Positions 52,292 through 61,664 of a DNA stretch of 64,000 nt are shown in pieces (positions within the stretch are counted from its first letter, which is position 1; every line of letters begins with the position of its first letter). The DNA comes from Ferruginibacter sp. (GTDB lineage Bacteria; Bacteroidota; Bacteroidia; Chitinophagales; Chitinophagaceae). Both the position numbers and the translations under genes were made by a program. The stretch is from positions 1 through 64,000 of the forward strand of contig JAHBTN010000004.1 of NCBI GenBank assembly GCA_019638575.1, given 5' to 3'. The notes below the pieces were generated by a model. The model saw only the letters and a program-made list of their open reading frames with translations, made no database searches and was not told the DNA's origin.

Positions 52292-53200
52292 ATGAAGATA
52301 GCGTATAACAAAACACCGATTGATACAATAAAAGGGCCCAATAACAGTATTGATGTTTTTACCAGTTTAGACAATAGTGAAAATATTGATAGCGATGTAG
52401 TAAAATCGTTTGGTGAAGAGTGGAGCAAGTTTGCCGTTCATAATGATGAAAGTGTAAGAGAATTACGTAAAGAATATTTTGATATTGTGAATGAAACCAT
52501 GGTAAACAAAAACACCTACATGATTGACATTGGTTGCGGTAGCGGAAGATGGACTGATTATTTCACCGATAAAGCCGGGTTTATTGAAGCTATTGACCCA
52601 AGCGATGCAGTTTTTGCGGCAGATAATATGCTGGGCAAAAAAGAAAATGTACGCATCACCAAAGCAAGCGTAGATACTATTCCCTGGCCCGATGAAACTT
52701 TTGATTTTGGTATGAGTATTGGTGTGCTGCATCATATTCCCAACACAAAACAGGCATTAATAGATTGCGTAAAAAAAATTAAAAAGGGCGGGTATTTTTT
52801 TGTGTACCTCTATTACCGGTTTGATAACAGGGGCATCATTTTTAAATCGGTTTTTTACTTATCCAATATTTTCAGGCTTGTTATTTCACGTATGCCGGGG
52901 GTATTAAAAAAAATTGTGTGCGATATTTTGGCTGCCGTTGTGTATTGGCCGCTATCCCGTTTTGCAGGGTTGCTGCATACATTAAATTTACATGGCCTGG
53001 CAAAAAAAATCCCGCTTGAGCCTTATTACAACAAACCGTTTTACAACCTGCGTAACGATTGCCTCGACCGCTTTGGTACCAAACTGGAACAAAGGTTTTT
53101 AAAATCAGAAATTGAAGAAATGATGAAAGCCGCAGGGCTTACCGATATTGTGTTTGGCGAAAAGAGCGCTTTCTGGCATGCAGTAGGTAGGAAGTTGTAA
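52292..53200 (+). CDS. SAM-dependent methyltransferase
   Basis: Class I methyltransferase of 302 aa. The SAM-binding loop is MIDIGCGSGRWTDYF, followed by the acidic IDPSDAV and the post-loop WPDETFDFGMSIGVLHHI. An N-terminal extension with FGEEWSKFAVHND is typical of sugar or glycan methyltransferases. The C-terminal part is helical with VYLYYRFDNRGIIF. It is the last gene of the plus-strand group, 24 bp after the formyltransferase gene. The target position and sugar are unknown. It converges with a glycosyltransferase gene 8 bp away. Confidence 0.9.
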   Translation: MKIAYNKTPIDTIKGPNNSIDVFTSLDNSENIDSDVVKSFGEEWSKFAVHNDESVRELRKEYFDIVNETMVNKNTYMIDIGCGSGRWTDYFTDKAGFIEAIDPSDAVFAADNMLGKKENVRITKASVDTIPWPDETFDFGMSIGVLHHIPNTKQALIDCVKKIKKGGYFFVYLYYRFDNRGIIFKSVFYLSNIFRLVISRMPGVLKKIVCDILAAVVYWPLSRFAGLLHTLNLHGLAKKIPLEPYYNKPFYNLRNDCLDRFGTKLEQRFLKSEIEEMMKAAGLTDIVFGEKSAFWHAVGRKL

Positions 53201-53208
53201 ACAGCCTT

Positions 53209-54348
53209 TTATTTTATTTGTAAGCTATGGTACCAGTTAGCCGTGTTTTCAATCATAATTTCACGGGTGAAGGATGAAGTATATTTTTCGTAGGCTGATG
53301 CTTCTATTTTTTTTCTTTCTTCGGGATGCTTGAGCAGGTAAATAATTTTTTGTGCCAATTGTGCACTATCGCCTTTACTGGCAAGCAAGGCTGTTTTTTC
53401 ATTTTCCATTATTTCGTTACCGGCAGGTGTATCAAAAGCCACCACGGCTTTTTGTAATGCAAATGCTTCAATGTACACCAGGCCAAAAGGTTCAAACAAT
53501 GATGGCAAAACCACAATATCCGAATGGCTGATATAAGAATAAGGATGCGGCATAAACCCCATGAACTGCACATGTTTTTGTAAACCCATTGCTGCTGCTT
53601 TTTTTTGCAAATTGGCTTTTTCACTTCCTTCGCCAAGAACCAATAATTTTATTTCGGGAAACTGTTTTACCACTTCCTGCAAAGCTTCCAATAAATAATA
53701 ATGGCCTTTCATTGTTTCAATTCTTCCCACAATAATAAGTTGTGGGTTTGCAAGGCGGCAGGTGTTTGTATATTTTTCTTTATCGAATGGCTCAATATTT
53801 ACACCATGGTGTATAACAGGGTATTTTTCTTTTGTAAAGCCCAGGTTAATAAACAAATCTGCAATGGCATGCGATACAGCTAAATTCTGGTTTATTTTTT
53901 TTAAGGTAAGTTTTGTAAAATAATAATACAGGTCTTTCTTGTTTATTTTTTTTCCGGGTTGATATTGCAGCATCACCGGTTCTTTGTATCCATGCTTTGA
54001 TGAGATAAGGTATAGGCCGGGGTAATAAAATGTTTTTAAAACTGTAGCAATAAGATCAGAATTAACCAGGTGCGAATGCACAATATGAATTTCATTTTTT
54101 TTGAGGTAGCTATCTATTTTTTTTGCTGTATTGAAGATGGACAGCCTGTTGGCCACGATTAAGGATGCAGTAACACCATTAACTTCAAGATCATTGCAAA
54201 ACTCTTTAAATACACCCGATGTTTTTTTTGGTGTAACCACTATAAGATGACAATGAATACCATACTGATGTAAGCCCGGCAACAGTTGTTTAATATATTT
54301 TTCTGCACCCGATACCGCTTCACTGTATATAAGATGTAAAATTTTCAA
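53209..54348 (-). CDS. Family-4 glycosyltransferase
   Basis: GT-B glycosyltransferase of 379 aa with the opening ILHLIYSEAVSGAEKYIKQL and IVHSHLVNSDLIAT. The donor domain holds IIVGRIETMKGHYYLLEAL and the E-x7-E motif in LFEPFGLVYIEAFALQKAVV. The start codon is TTG at 54348, which overlaps the previous gene's stop as TTGA; no ATG is available at the conserved N-terminus. It ends the long minus-strand run that begins at rfbB. Confidence 0.9.
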   Translation of the reverse strand: MKILHLIYSEAVSGAEKYIKQLLPGLHQYGIHCHLIVVTPKKTSGVFKEFCNDLEVNGVTASLIVANRLSIFNTAKKIDSYLKKNEIHIVHSHLVNSDLIATVLKTFYYPGLYLISSKHGYKEPVMLQYQPGKKINKKDLYYYFTKLTLKKINQNLAVSHAIADLFINLGFTKEKYPVIHHGVNIEPFDKEKYTNTCRLANPQLIIVGRIETMKGHYYLLEALQEVVKQFPEIKLLVLGEGSEKANLQKKAAAMGLQKHVQFMGFMPHPYSYISHSDIVVLPSLFEPFGLVYIEAFALQKAVVAFDTPAGNEIMENEKTALLASKGDSAQLAQKIIYLLKHPEERKKIEASAYEKYTSSFTREIMIENTANWYHSLQIK

Positions 54349-55439
54349 TCGTTGAATATAGCTTTATAGCTTTGCAGCATTTTTTTATTTGAATAATTTT
54401 CTGTTGCAAAATTAAAGGCATTGGTTGCTAATGTTTGCGCTAAAACCGGGTCGTTAATAAAAACCCATATCGCTTTACATAATTCCGATTCGTTTTTTGC
54501 CTGCACCAACAACCCGTTCTGTTTATCCTTTACCATATTGTTTACGCCCAAAACATCCGATGCAATAATGGGTACCCTGCAAGCCATTACCTGCATAATA
54601 GCAGTGCTCATGGTTTCGCCAAGGGTGGCATGTACATAAATATCCAACTTGTTGATGAAGGCAGGCAATTCTGCAACATCAAGCAAGCCTGCAAAAAAAA
54701 CATGCCCTGTTAAATTTAATGAAGAAACAAGTTGCTGCAATGCCGGCTTCGTTTCTCCTTCGCCGGCAATATGCAATTCCATTTTTTTTCCTGTTTTATT
54801 TTCCTGAATACATTTTGCAAAAGCATGTATCAGTGTTACATGGTCTTTTGATGCGGTTAAACGGCTAAGCATACCAATTCGTATGGTATCAGTATCCTGC
54901 TTTTGTGCTGGTGAAAAAAGATGCAGGTCTATCCCGTTGGGAATTACAGATGTTTTTTTATTGCTGAAAACAAAGAAAAGTTTTTTTCTTACAGCATCCC
55001 GGTATTCTTTACTTAAAAAAACAACATGGTCGGCCTTTAGCAGCGCTGCACATAATCCCAGCCATTCCTGTTTTGTCTTTAAATGGTTTGCTTGTGTTTC
55101 ACGCACAACAATCTTCATTTTTTTTGCTGATTGTTTTACGGCTTTCCTTGCAGGGAAGATATAAGCGCTGCTGTGTAAAAAAATTATATCGGGCGCTTGT
55201 TCAAGTATGATGCTTGTAATTTTTTTATAGGCATCAAGGTCGATGCCCGTTTTTTTCTTTACATAAAACCAGGGAAGGTTACAGGCCTCGGCTTTTTTTA
55301 CATATTCGTTCCTAACATCTTCAACACCAAAAAAAACTGCGGCAAATTCAACTTCATGTTTTTCATCTGCATCCACCATCGAAAAAAAAACATTGCCATG
55401 GCCGCCCAGTCCCGAATATAATACATGCAATACTTTCAT
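54345..55439 (-). CDS. Family-4 glycosyltransferase
   Basis: GT-B glycosyltransferase of 364 aa. It opens VLHVLYSGLGGHGNVFFSM, where GGHG replaces the more usual GGAE. The donor domain has IGMLSRLTASKDHVTLIHAF and HIAGEGETKPAL, and the C-terminal motif is LGETMSTAIMQVMACRVPII, in which Gln stands where the second Glu is expected. Specificity is unknown. It overlaps the next transferase gene by 4 bp and begins 48 bp after the preceding one. Confidence 0.88.
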   Translation of the reverse strand: MKVLHVLYSGLGGHGNVFFSMVDADEKHEVEFAAVFFGVEDVRNEYVKKAEACNLPWFYVKKKTGIDLDAYKKITSIILEQAPDIIFLHSSAYIFPARKAVKQSAKKMKIVVRETQANHLKTKQEWLGLCAALLKADHVVFLSKEYRDAVRKKLFFVFSNKKTSVIPNGIDLHLFSPAQKQDTDTIRIGMLSRLTASKDHVTLIHAFAKCIQENKTGKKMELHIAGEGETKPALQQLVSSLNLTGHVFFAGLLDVAELPAFINKLDIYVHATLGETMSTAIMQVMACRVPIIASDVLGVNNMVKDKQNGLLVQAKNESELCKAIWVFINDPVLAQTLATNAFNFATENYSNKKMLQSYKAIFND

Positions 55440-55487
55440 TAACCTTCTAAAATTTTTACAATATTAGTGTATTACATTCAACAAGGT

Positions 55488-56585
55488 TTACACTTGGCGG
55501 TATATTGATTCAAAATAAGCCTGCATTTTTGAAATATCATGTTCGGCAAGTACAAGGTTTCGTGCCAAGTTTGTTTTTTGTTCAAACTGCTGTGCATCCA
55601 GCTTAAAAACTTCTATCAATGCAGTGGCAAGGTCTTCTTTAGAAAATTTTTCGGGAATGTAATATGAAAATTCCGGCCGGGCAATCCACCTTGTTTGCCC
55701 CACATCGGTTACTACAGGTATATTGCCAGCAGCCATCGCTTCCAGCAAACTTCTCGATGGATAATTATTGTGCAGTTGCAGCGATAAAAAAACCTTGCTT
55801 TTGTTTACAATCACCCAGGGATCTTTTTGAAAACGGATGGTGATGGGTAGATGCTGATATTCGCTACTGTTTAAAATTTGTTTCAATTTTGTTTCTAAAG
55901 CGCCATGGCCAAGTATGTAAAAATGATATTCTTTATTACCCAACAGCATCAATTTTTGGTACACATAAGGTAAGGCTAATAAAATCTGCTCTACCTGTTT
56001 CACTTCATCAAACCTTCCTAAAAAAACTATCCAGTCTTTTTTTTGCTGCAAGGGCAGCGGTGTATAAACCGATACATCGCAAAAGCTATTGGATGTGCGG
56101 AAGATTTTTTTCCGTTTCCAGAAAAAAATCTTTTTGGTAGTTGCATAAACTTTTGGGTCAAGCACATCAATGGCATTGGCATATAAAGCACTTGCCAGTA
56201 TCAACGCCATATTTATCCAACCATCTACATTTAATCTTGTGCCGGTGATGGATAAGAGTTGTTTGGTGCCTTTTATTTTTATTACCGGCGATAAACCCAC
56301 GAAATGAATAATATCGCCCTTTGTGGCTTGTGCCTGTAAAATGCTTTTTACATTTTTACGGTATTGCCAAAAACTTTTTCCTGAGAGATTGGCGGTTATG
56401 ATATTTTTCTGATCAGTATTTACCTCGCCACTTTCGATAAGTTTTTGGTACAAGCTTTCATTCATGACAAGCTTTACAGTAATGCCGTTGTTAGCATTTT
56501 CTTGGAAACTTTTCCATAACCCGGTAAAGCGTTTTTCGGCGCCGCCAATATGAATGGTACTTAAAACAATAAACACATTGTTCAT
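55488..56585 (-). CDS. Glycosyltransferase, GT4-like
   Basis: A 365-aa GT-B type transferase. The N-terminus VFIVLSTIHIGGAEKRFTGL has the GGAE pattern, and the donor domain has WIVFLGRFDEVKQVEQILLAL, YILGHGALE and SRSLLEAMAAGNIPVVTDVG with one Glu of the E-x7-E pair retained. It is somewhat more divergent than the two transferases that follow. It starts 44 bp after asnB copy 2. The sugar is unknown. Confidence 0.84.
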   Translation of the reverse strand: MNNVFIVLSTIHIGGAEKRFTGLWKSFQENANNGITVKLVMNESLYQKLIESGEVNTDQKNIITANLSGKSFWQYRKNVKSILQAQATKGDIIHFVGLSPVIKIKGTKQLLSITGTRLNVDGWINMALILASALYANAIDVLDPKVYATTKKIFFWKRKKIFRTSNSFCDVSVYTPLPLQQKKDWIVFLGRFDEVKQVEQILLALPYVYQKLMLLGNKEYHFYILGHGALETKLKQILNSSEYQHLPITIRFQKDPWVIVNKSKVFLSLQLHNNYPSRSLLEAMAAGNIPVVTDVGQTRWIARPEFSYYIPEKFSKEDLATALIEVFKLDAQQFEQKTNLARNLVLAEHDISKMQAYFESIYRQV

Positions 56586-56629
56586 GCAATTTCCTTTTTA
56601 CAAAAAGCTGCATCATAGTGCAGGCTTGT

Positions 56630-58504
56630 TCAGGTAAACATTTCACCTGCCATCCAATAGCGCCAGCTATTATTTATGTTTTTAGTGCTTGGCTCTGCTT
56701 TTATTTCCTTATCCAGTTCGGCAGGGTTTATAATTTTATTTTTAACCAGTTTCTTTTTGGCTTCGTGTATTTTTTCTTTTAATTCCTTCCTTTCCATCCA
56801 ACTTTGTTGTGGTGGTTCATATCCAATTTTATCTTTTCGCCAGGCAATTTCGGTGGGTAGTTCATTTGTAAATGTTTCTCTCATTAACCATTTTGTCCAG
56901 CCATTATTTATTTTCATTTGTGGCGGCAGGGTAAATAAAAATTGCACCAGTTCATGATTTAAAAAAGGCAATCGCACTTCACGGCTGTGCGCCATACTGT
57001 TCCTGTCGGCATAGCGTAATAAATCCTGCAACGAAATATTAAAGAGGCTATGATACAATGCATGGTTGAGGCTTTGAAAGTTGGAGGGCAATATGATGCG
57101 TTCTTTTTTATAGTGCTGATAAAAGTCGGGATGCAGGCTTGCATTTTTTATTTGCTGGTACTGCCGGTAAAATTTTCGCAGGTTGTTTATATAAGGCCCG
57201 GCAATTGATTTGGCCATTGACTTTACACTTACCCCTTCCTGTTTATTTATAACATTGCCTGCATGCAGGTTTTTATATGCATTCATTTGTTGTGTATATG
57301 AATGCTTATAATTTTTTTTCAGGTCATCAAAATAGGGCTGATAATAAGTATGGTAACCGGCCAGTATTTCATCGGCGCCCTGCCCATCTAACAAAACCGT
57401 TACCGAATTATTTTTTGCCAGCTCCATCACACAATATTGCACATAAATACTTGCGCTGCCATAGGGCTCTTCCTGGTGCCAGCTAAGTTTATCAATATTT
57501 TTTATCAAACCATCATCGGTAGGTGTAACAAAATGCGGCTGCACATTTGTTTTTGCAATCACATAGTCAATATACTTTCTTTCGTCTTTTAAAAACCCGG
57601 GAAACACTGCCGAAAATGTTGCCTGTTTTTGTTGGCTGCCTTTCTTAAGTTCATCAATCACCGCCACCACAAGGCTGCTATCGAGACCGCCGCTAAGGCT
57701 GCTGCCCACGGGCACATCACTGCGCAGGCGCTTATTTACCGAATCGTAAAAAAGATCTTTTAATTTTTCTGAAGCCTGTTTTTGTGTTATTGCATGATCG
57801 GTATATTTCCAATCGATGTCATAATAACGGTGCATAGAAAAACTGCATGTACTGCAATCGAGTTTTAGGTAATGGCTATGCGGCAGGCGATGACAGTTTT
57901 TATAAAATGTTTCTCCCTGGTTGTTTATATTGTTCAGTTGGCCAATCTCCAGGTAATTAAAAAGCATGCGCTCGTTCACTTGTTTTTGTACACCTGCCGC
58001 CCAAAGGCATTTCATTTCGCTGCCAAATAAAAAGTGTTTCCCTTTTTCATAGTTATAAAAAAAAGGTTTTTCGCCAAAGCGGTCACGGGCTGCAAAAATT
58101 TCATTTGTTTTAGCATCATAAATAACAAAGGAAAACATACCATCGAGCAATTGCAGGCACGCCTCTTTATGTTGATGGTATAATGCAAGCAACACTTCGG
58201 TATCGCTGTGGGTTGTAAAAGTATAACCCTGCTTTACCAGTGTTTCTTTCAGTTCGATATAATTATAAATTTCGCCATTGAAAACCATGCTGTACCTGCC
58301 TGCATAATGCATTGGCTGATCGGCAGCATGGCTAAGATCAATGATGGAAAGCCGCCGATGGCCAAGCGCCACCTGCCCGTTATCGCTTATCCAGTGGCCT
58401 TCTCCATCGGGGCCACGGTGTGCAATAACATCGGTCATCTTCTTTACCCTTTCTAAAGAAACTTCATTTTTATCAAGGGCAATTATGCCTGCAATTCCAC
58501 ACAT
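56630..58504 (-). CDS. asnB: Asparagine-synthase-type amidotransferase (copy 2)
   Basis: Class II amidotransferase of 624 aa with Cys2 (MCGIAGII), HRGPDGEGHW and LGHRRLSIIDLS in the glutaminase half. The synthetase half has the PP-loop SLSGGLDSSLVVAV and LLDGQGADEILAGYHTYY. It differs from copy 1 at 42.4 kb throughout the C-terminal half (for example VAVIDEL after the PP-loop), so the two are not a recent duplication. Its neighbours are a flippase 12 bp before and glycosyltransferases after. WlbA/WlbB-like enzymes upstream would make a uronic-acid sugar whose carboxylate it could amidate; this is inference. Confidence 0.9.
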   Translation of the reverse strand: MCGIAGIIALDKNEVSLERVKKMTDVIAHRGPDGEGHWISDNGQVALGHRRLSIIDLSHAADQPMHYAGRYSMVFNGEIYNYIELKETLVKQGYTFTTHSDTEVLLALYHQHKEACLQLLDGMFSFVIYDAKTNEIFAARDRFGEKPFFYNYEKGKHFLFGSEMKCLWAAGVQKQVNERMLFNYLEIGQLNNINNQGETFYKNCHRLPHSHYLKLDCSTCSFSMHRYYDIDWKYTDHAITQKQASEKLKDLFYDSVNKRLRSDVPVGSSLSGGLDSSLVVAVIDELKKGSQQKQATFSAVFPGFLKDERKYIDYVIAKTNVQPHFVTPTDDGLIKNIDKLSWHQEEPYGSASIYVQYCVMELAKNNSVTVLLDGQGADEILAGYHTYYQPYFDDLKKNYKHSYTQQMNAYKNLHAGNVINKQEGVSVKSMAKSIAGPYINNLRKFYRQYQQIKNASLHPDFYQHYKKERIILPSNFQSLNHALYHSLFNISLQDLLRYADRNSMAHSREVRLPFLNHELVQFLFTLPPQMKINNGWTKWLMRETFTNELPTEIAWRKDKIGYEPPQQSWMERKELKEKIHEAKKKLVKNKIINPAELDKEIKAEPSTKNINNSWRYWMAGEMFT

Positions 58505-58516
58505 ACTTTATAATTT

Positions 58517-59968
58517 TTAAGCGCCCTGTTTCCGTTTTTTTAATTTTGATAATACCAGTTGCAATTTCGATTTATTGGCAACCAGGATAAATAGCAACAT
58601 TAGCAGTGCAACTGCAGTTTTTACAATCACCTGCATCAGCAATCCATCAAAGCTAATAAACCTTACACTAACGGCAATAGCTGCCATCAGTAACATTACC
58701 AATACCACTTCGGTATATTTATATGGTATGGGATATACTTTATTGCCTTTATAAAATATCCAGGCAGGCACAATTAACTGTGCAGCCAATGTTGCAATGG
58801 CCGAGCCTTCTTTTCCATAATGTGGAATGAGGATGATATCTAAAATAATTGTAACCACAGTGGCAATCATCATGGCAATACCAAATGATGAAGGTTTTTT
58901 TGCAATAGAAATTCCGATGCTGGCAATGGAAGTAAAGCCAATTACAACAAGATTGTAACCCAATATGCCGGCCACCCATGCTGCATCGTGGTATGCAGGC
59001 GCAGTAAGCACCAATAAAATTTCCGGAGCGAATATCATCAGTAATGCTGCTAAAAAACCCATCACATATCCAAACAACAAAAATACGGTGGCATACACTT
59101 GTTTGGCATTGTCTTCGTTCATAATTGAAAAGGCAAACGGTATCCACGCCTGTTGAAATGCACCTGTAAATAATGATATGCCCGATGCGATATAAGCGCC
59201 AATTCCAAAAATACCCACCTCGGCTTTGTTTTTAAAATACACAAGAAAATACGAGTCGGTACTGTTGAGCAGCCAGTAAGCAATAGCCGCCGGAATAAAA
59301 GGCAAGGCATATTTAAGCATGGGTAATAGCCTGCTTTTTAAAAAATATTTTATGTGTAACCATCCCTGCATTTGCTGCAATGCTACCAGGCTGAAAATGG
59401 TTGATGAAATGGTTAATGCTGCAAACACGCCGGTGATATGCCAGCGCAAAACCACCACAAACAAAACCGAAAGGCCGATGGTAACAATAGTTTGCGAAAT
59501 GGTGAAAACCACGGTGGCTACAGGTTTGCGCCTTACCCTGTACCAGTTGGTTATTACCTGCGGAAGTATATTGGTAACTAATGCTATTGCAGGAAGTATT
59601 AAATAGATAGGTTTTGCATCTTCTTTAAAAAATGCTTTAACCAAAACAGGACTTAATAAAATGATGATGATGGCTGCTGCCGCCGATAAGCTAAGCTGAA
59701 ACCAAACCCAGGTGCCAAAAGTTTTTTTCTGATCTTCTATATCATCAGTATCATAATACCACCTGTGCGATGCATTATCCATAGAGCAAAGCATGAGTAT
59801 ACCAATTAAATAAAAGGTAATGTTGATAAGATTAATGATACCATAATCTTCGGGAACAAATATCCGGGTGTAAATAGGGATTATCAATACACCAACCAGG
59901 CGGGCCACAACACCTGATATGCCGTAAATCATCGAATCGCTGCCTAACTGTTTTAGTTGTTTAAGCAT
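58517..59968 (-). CDS. Polysaccharide flippase, MOP superfamily (copy 2)
   Basis: Membrane protein of 483 aa with about fourteen hydrophobic segments. It begins MLKQLKQLGSDSMIYGISGVVARLVGV and IYTRIFVPEDYGIINLIN, typical of Wzx-type oligosaccharide flippases. It has a Lys/Arg-rich C-terminus (KLKKRKQGA). It belongs to a different branch from the WzxC-like flippase at 46.6-48.0 kb. It starts 118 bp after the WlbA-like gene and is followed by asnB copy 2 after 12 bp. Confidence 0.9.
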   Translation of the reverse strand: MLKQLKQLGSDSMIYGISGVVARLVGVLIIPIYTRIFVPEDYGIINLINITFYLIGILMLCSMDNASHRWYYDTDDIEDQKKTFGTWVWFQLSLSAAAAIIIILLSPVLVKAFFKEDAKPIYLILPAIALVTNILPQVITNWYRVRRKPVATVVFTISQTIVTIGLSVLFVVVLRWHITGVFAALTISSTIFSLVALQQMQGWLHIKYFLKSRLLPMLKYALPFIPAAIAYWLLNSTDSYFLVYFKNKAEVGIFGIGAYIASGISLFTGAFQQAWIPFAFSIMNEDNAKQVYATVFLLFGYVMGFLAALLMIFAPEILLVLTAPAYHDAAWVAGILGYNLVVIGFTSIASIGISIAKKPSSFGIAMMIATVVTIILDIILIPHYGKEGSAIATLAAQLIVPAWIFYKGNKVYPIPYKYTEVVLVMLLMAAIAVSVRFISFDGLLMQVIVKTAVALLMLLFILVANKSKLQLVLSKLKKRKQGA

Positions 59969-60086
59969 GTGCCTTGCTTTACTTAAAGGGTTGTATTGTT
60001 TTTAGTAATTGAAATATGTTTAAAATAAAATTTCCGGGATTGATTATAATTGCCATGCTTACCCTTTTACTTATGCAGGAGTTTTA

Positions 60087-60986
60087 TTATTTTAAATAAT
60101 TTCTGATGTTATGAACTGTTTCAATTGCTTTTTTTGTATCGCTTAACCTAAAGCCTTTACCATTTATAATATCCTGGTATGATTGTGTATGCAGCTCGGT
60201 AAACCCATCACTGAATTCGATAGACCGGTTGTTGATGGTAAGGGTACGGTAAGTACGTTTACCGGCAGCTTTAATATCGGCAGGCAATGTTTCTGCATCA
60301 ATACTTAGCATCCAGTTAACCGTTGCTTTTTCAAGTTCAAGTTTTCCGGAGGCAGTTACTTTTGTATGTTCAAACACTTTGTTTTCTTTTACATTGCCAA
60401 AAATCCATATCAGCATATCAAAAAAATGAACGCCTATATTGGTTGCTATACCACCGCTTTTTTGCAAATCTCCTTTCCAACTGGTATGGTACCAATGGCC
60501 ACGAGATGTGATATACTTTAAATCAACTTCATGTTTTGTACCTGCCGGCGCTTCGTCTATTTGCTTTTTTAATGCAATGATTGACGGGTGTAACCTTAAT
60601 TGTAAAATGGTGTACACATTACGGCCAGTCTCTTTTTCAATTTCTTCAAGCGCATCAATATTCCAGGGATTTAAAACAATTGGCTTTTCGCAAATAACAT
60701 CGGCACCAATGCGTAATCCAAACCGTATATGTGCATCATGAAGATAATTGGGGCTGCAAACACTTACATAATCAATTTTTATTCCATTGCGTTTTTGTTT
60801 TTCCAAGTGGCGATCAAATCGTTCAAATTCGGTAAAGAAATCGGTGTTGGGAAAATAGCTGTCGAGAATGCCCACCGAGTCGTGTTTGTCTAATGCAGCA
60901 ATCAGGTTGTTGCCTGTATCTTTTATCGCTTTCATGTGCCGTGGTGCAATATATCCGCCGGCGCCTATCAATGCAAAATTTTTCAT
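60087..60986 (-). CDS. Gfo/Idh/MocA oxidoreductase, WlbA/WbpB-like
   Basis: NAD-dependent sugar dehydrogenase of 299 aa. The Rossmann start is FALIGAGGYIAPRHMKAI, then VSVCSPNYLHDAHIRFGL and the family Lys in VICEKPIVLNPWN. VYTILQLRLHPSIIALK and GGIATNIGVHFFDML complete the pattern. It closely resembles WlbA/WbpB, which oxidise C-3 of UDP-N-acetyl-glucosaminuronate on the way to 2,3-diacetamido-uronic acids. The next gene upstream is a WlbB/WbpD-like acetyltransferase, another enzyme of the same route. Confidence 0.88.
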   Translation of the reverse strand: MKNFALIGAGGYIAPRHMKAIKDTGNNLIAALDKHDSVGILDSYFPNTDFFTEFERFDRHLEKQKRNGIKIDYVSVCSPNYLHDAHIRFGLRIGADVICEKPIVLNPWNIDALEEIEKETGRNVYTILQLRLHPSIIALKKQIDEAPAGTKHEVDLKYITSRGHWYHTSWKGDLQKSGGIATNIGVHFFDMLIWIFGNVKENKVFEHTKVTASGKLELEKATVNWMLSIDAETLPADIKAAGKRTYRTLTINNRSIEFSDGFTELHTQSYQDIINGKGFRLSDTKKAIETVHNIRNYLK

Positions 60987-61081
60987 GTTGAATTAGTTTT
61001 GGGTATCAATAATCCGGATGTTAAAATGTTCAGGCTTTTTTCAAATCAAACATCTGTTTCAACTTACTATCAACCCAATAT

Positions 61082-61654
61082 TTATTTTATTCTTGTAACA
61101 GTATTATTTTCTAACAAGTATTCCTGCCCGCTCTCTGCACAAATTGCTTTATTATTTTTATCAAAATTTAATTTATGCCCATACTCACTCATCCATCCTT
61201 TTTGTACGCCGGGGTTACCCACAATTAATGCATAAGCCGGTACATCTTTTATAACCACGGCGCCTGCACCAATAAACGCATATTCGTTAATGGTATTACC
61301 ACACACAATGGTTGCATTGGCACCAATACTTGCTCCTTTTTTTATAAGGGTTGTCTTGTACTCATGCTTACGGCTTACGGCACTGCGTGGGTTTATAACA
61401 TTGGTAAGTACCATGCTGGGGCCCAGGAAAACATCGTCTTCGCAAATAACGCCTTCGTAAATACTTACATTGTTTTGTACCCTTACATTATTGCCCAATA
61501 TAACTTTTGGAGATACCACCACGTTTTGCCCCAGGTTGCAATTATTACCAATTACCGCCCCGCTCATGATATGTGAAAAATGCCATATTTTGGTACCATC
61601 ACCTATCTGGCAATTTTCGTCAACAACAGCTGTTGGATGTACAAAAAAATTCAT
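61082..61654 (-). CDS. Hexapeptide N-acetyltransferase, WlbB/WbpD-like
   Basis: Left-handed beta-helix acetyltransferase of 190 aa. Repeats run from [20 protein letters not shown] through [20 protein letters not shown] to [20 protein letters not shown], ending with [18 protein letters not shown]. The segment [20 protein letters not shown] is characteristic of WlbB/WbpD, which acetylate the 3-amino group of UDP-2-acetamido-3-amino-uronic acid. Together with the WlbA-like gene it indicates a 2,3-diacetamido sugar. The aminotransferase between them in the pathway (WlbC/WbpE) is not adjacent. It starts 10 bp after the rfbA stop. Confidence 0.88.
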   Translation of the reverse strand: MNFFVHPTAVVDENCQIGDGTKIWHFSHIMSGAVIGNNCNLGQNVVVSPKVILGNNVRVQNNVSIYEGVICEDDVFLGPSMVLTNVINPRSAVSRKHEYKTTLIKKGASIGANATIVCGNTINEYAFIGAGAVVIKDVPAYALIVGNPGVQKGWMSEYGHKLNFDKNNKAICAESGQEYLLENNTVTRIK

Positions 61655-61664
61655 CTGCGTAATT

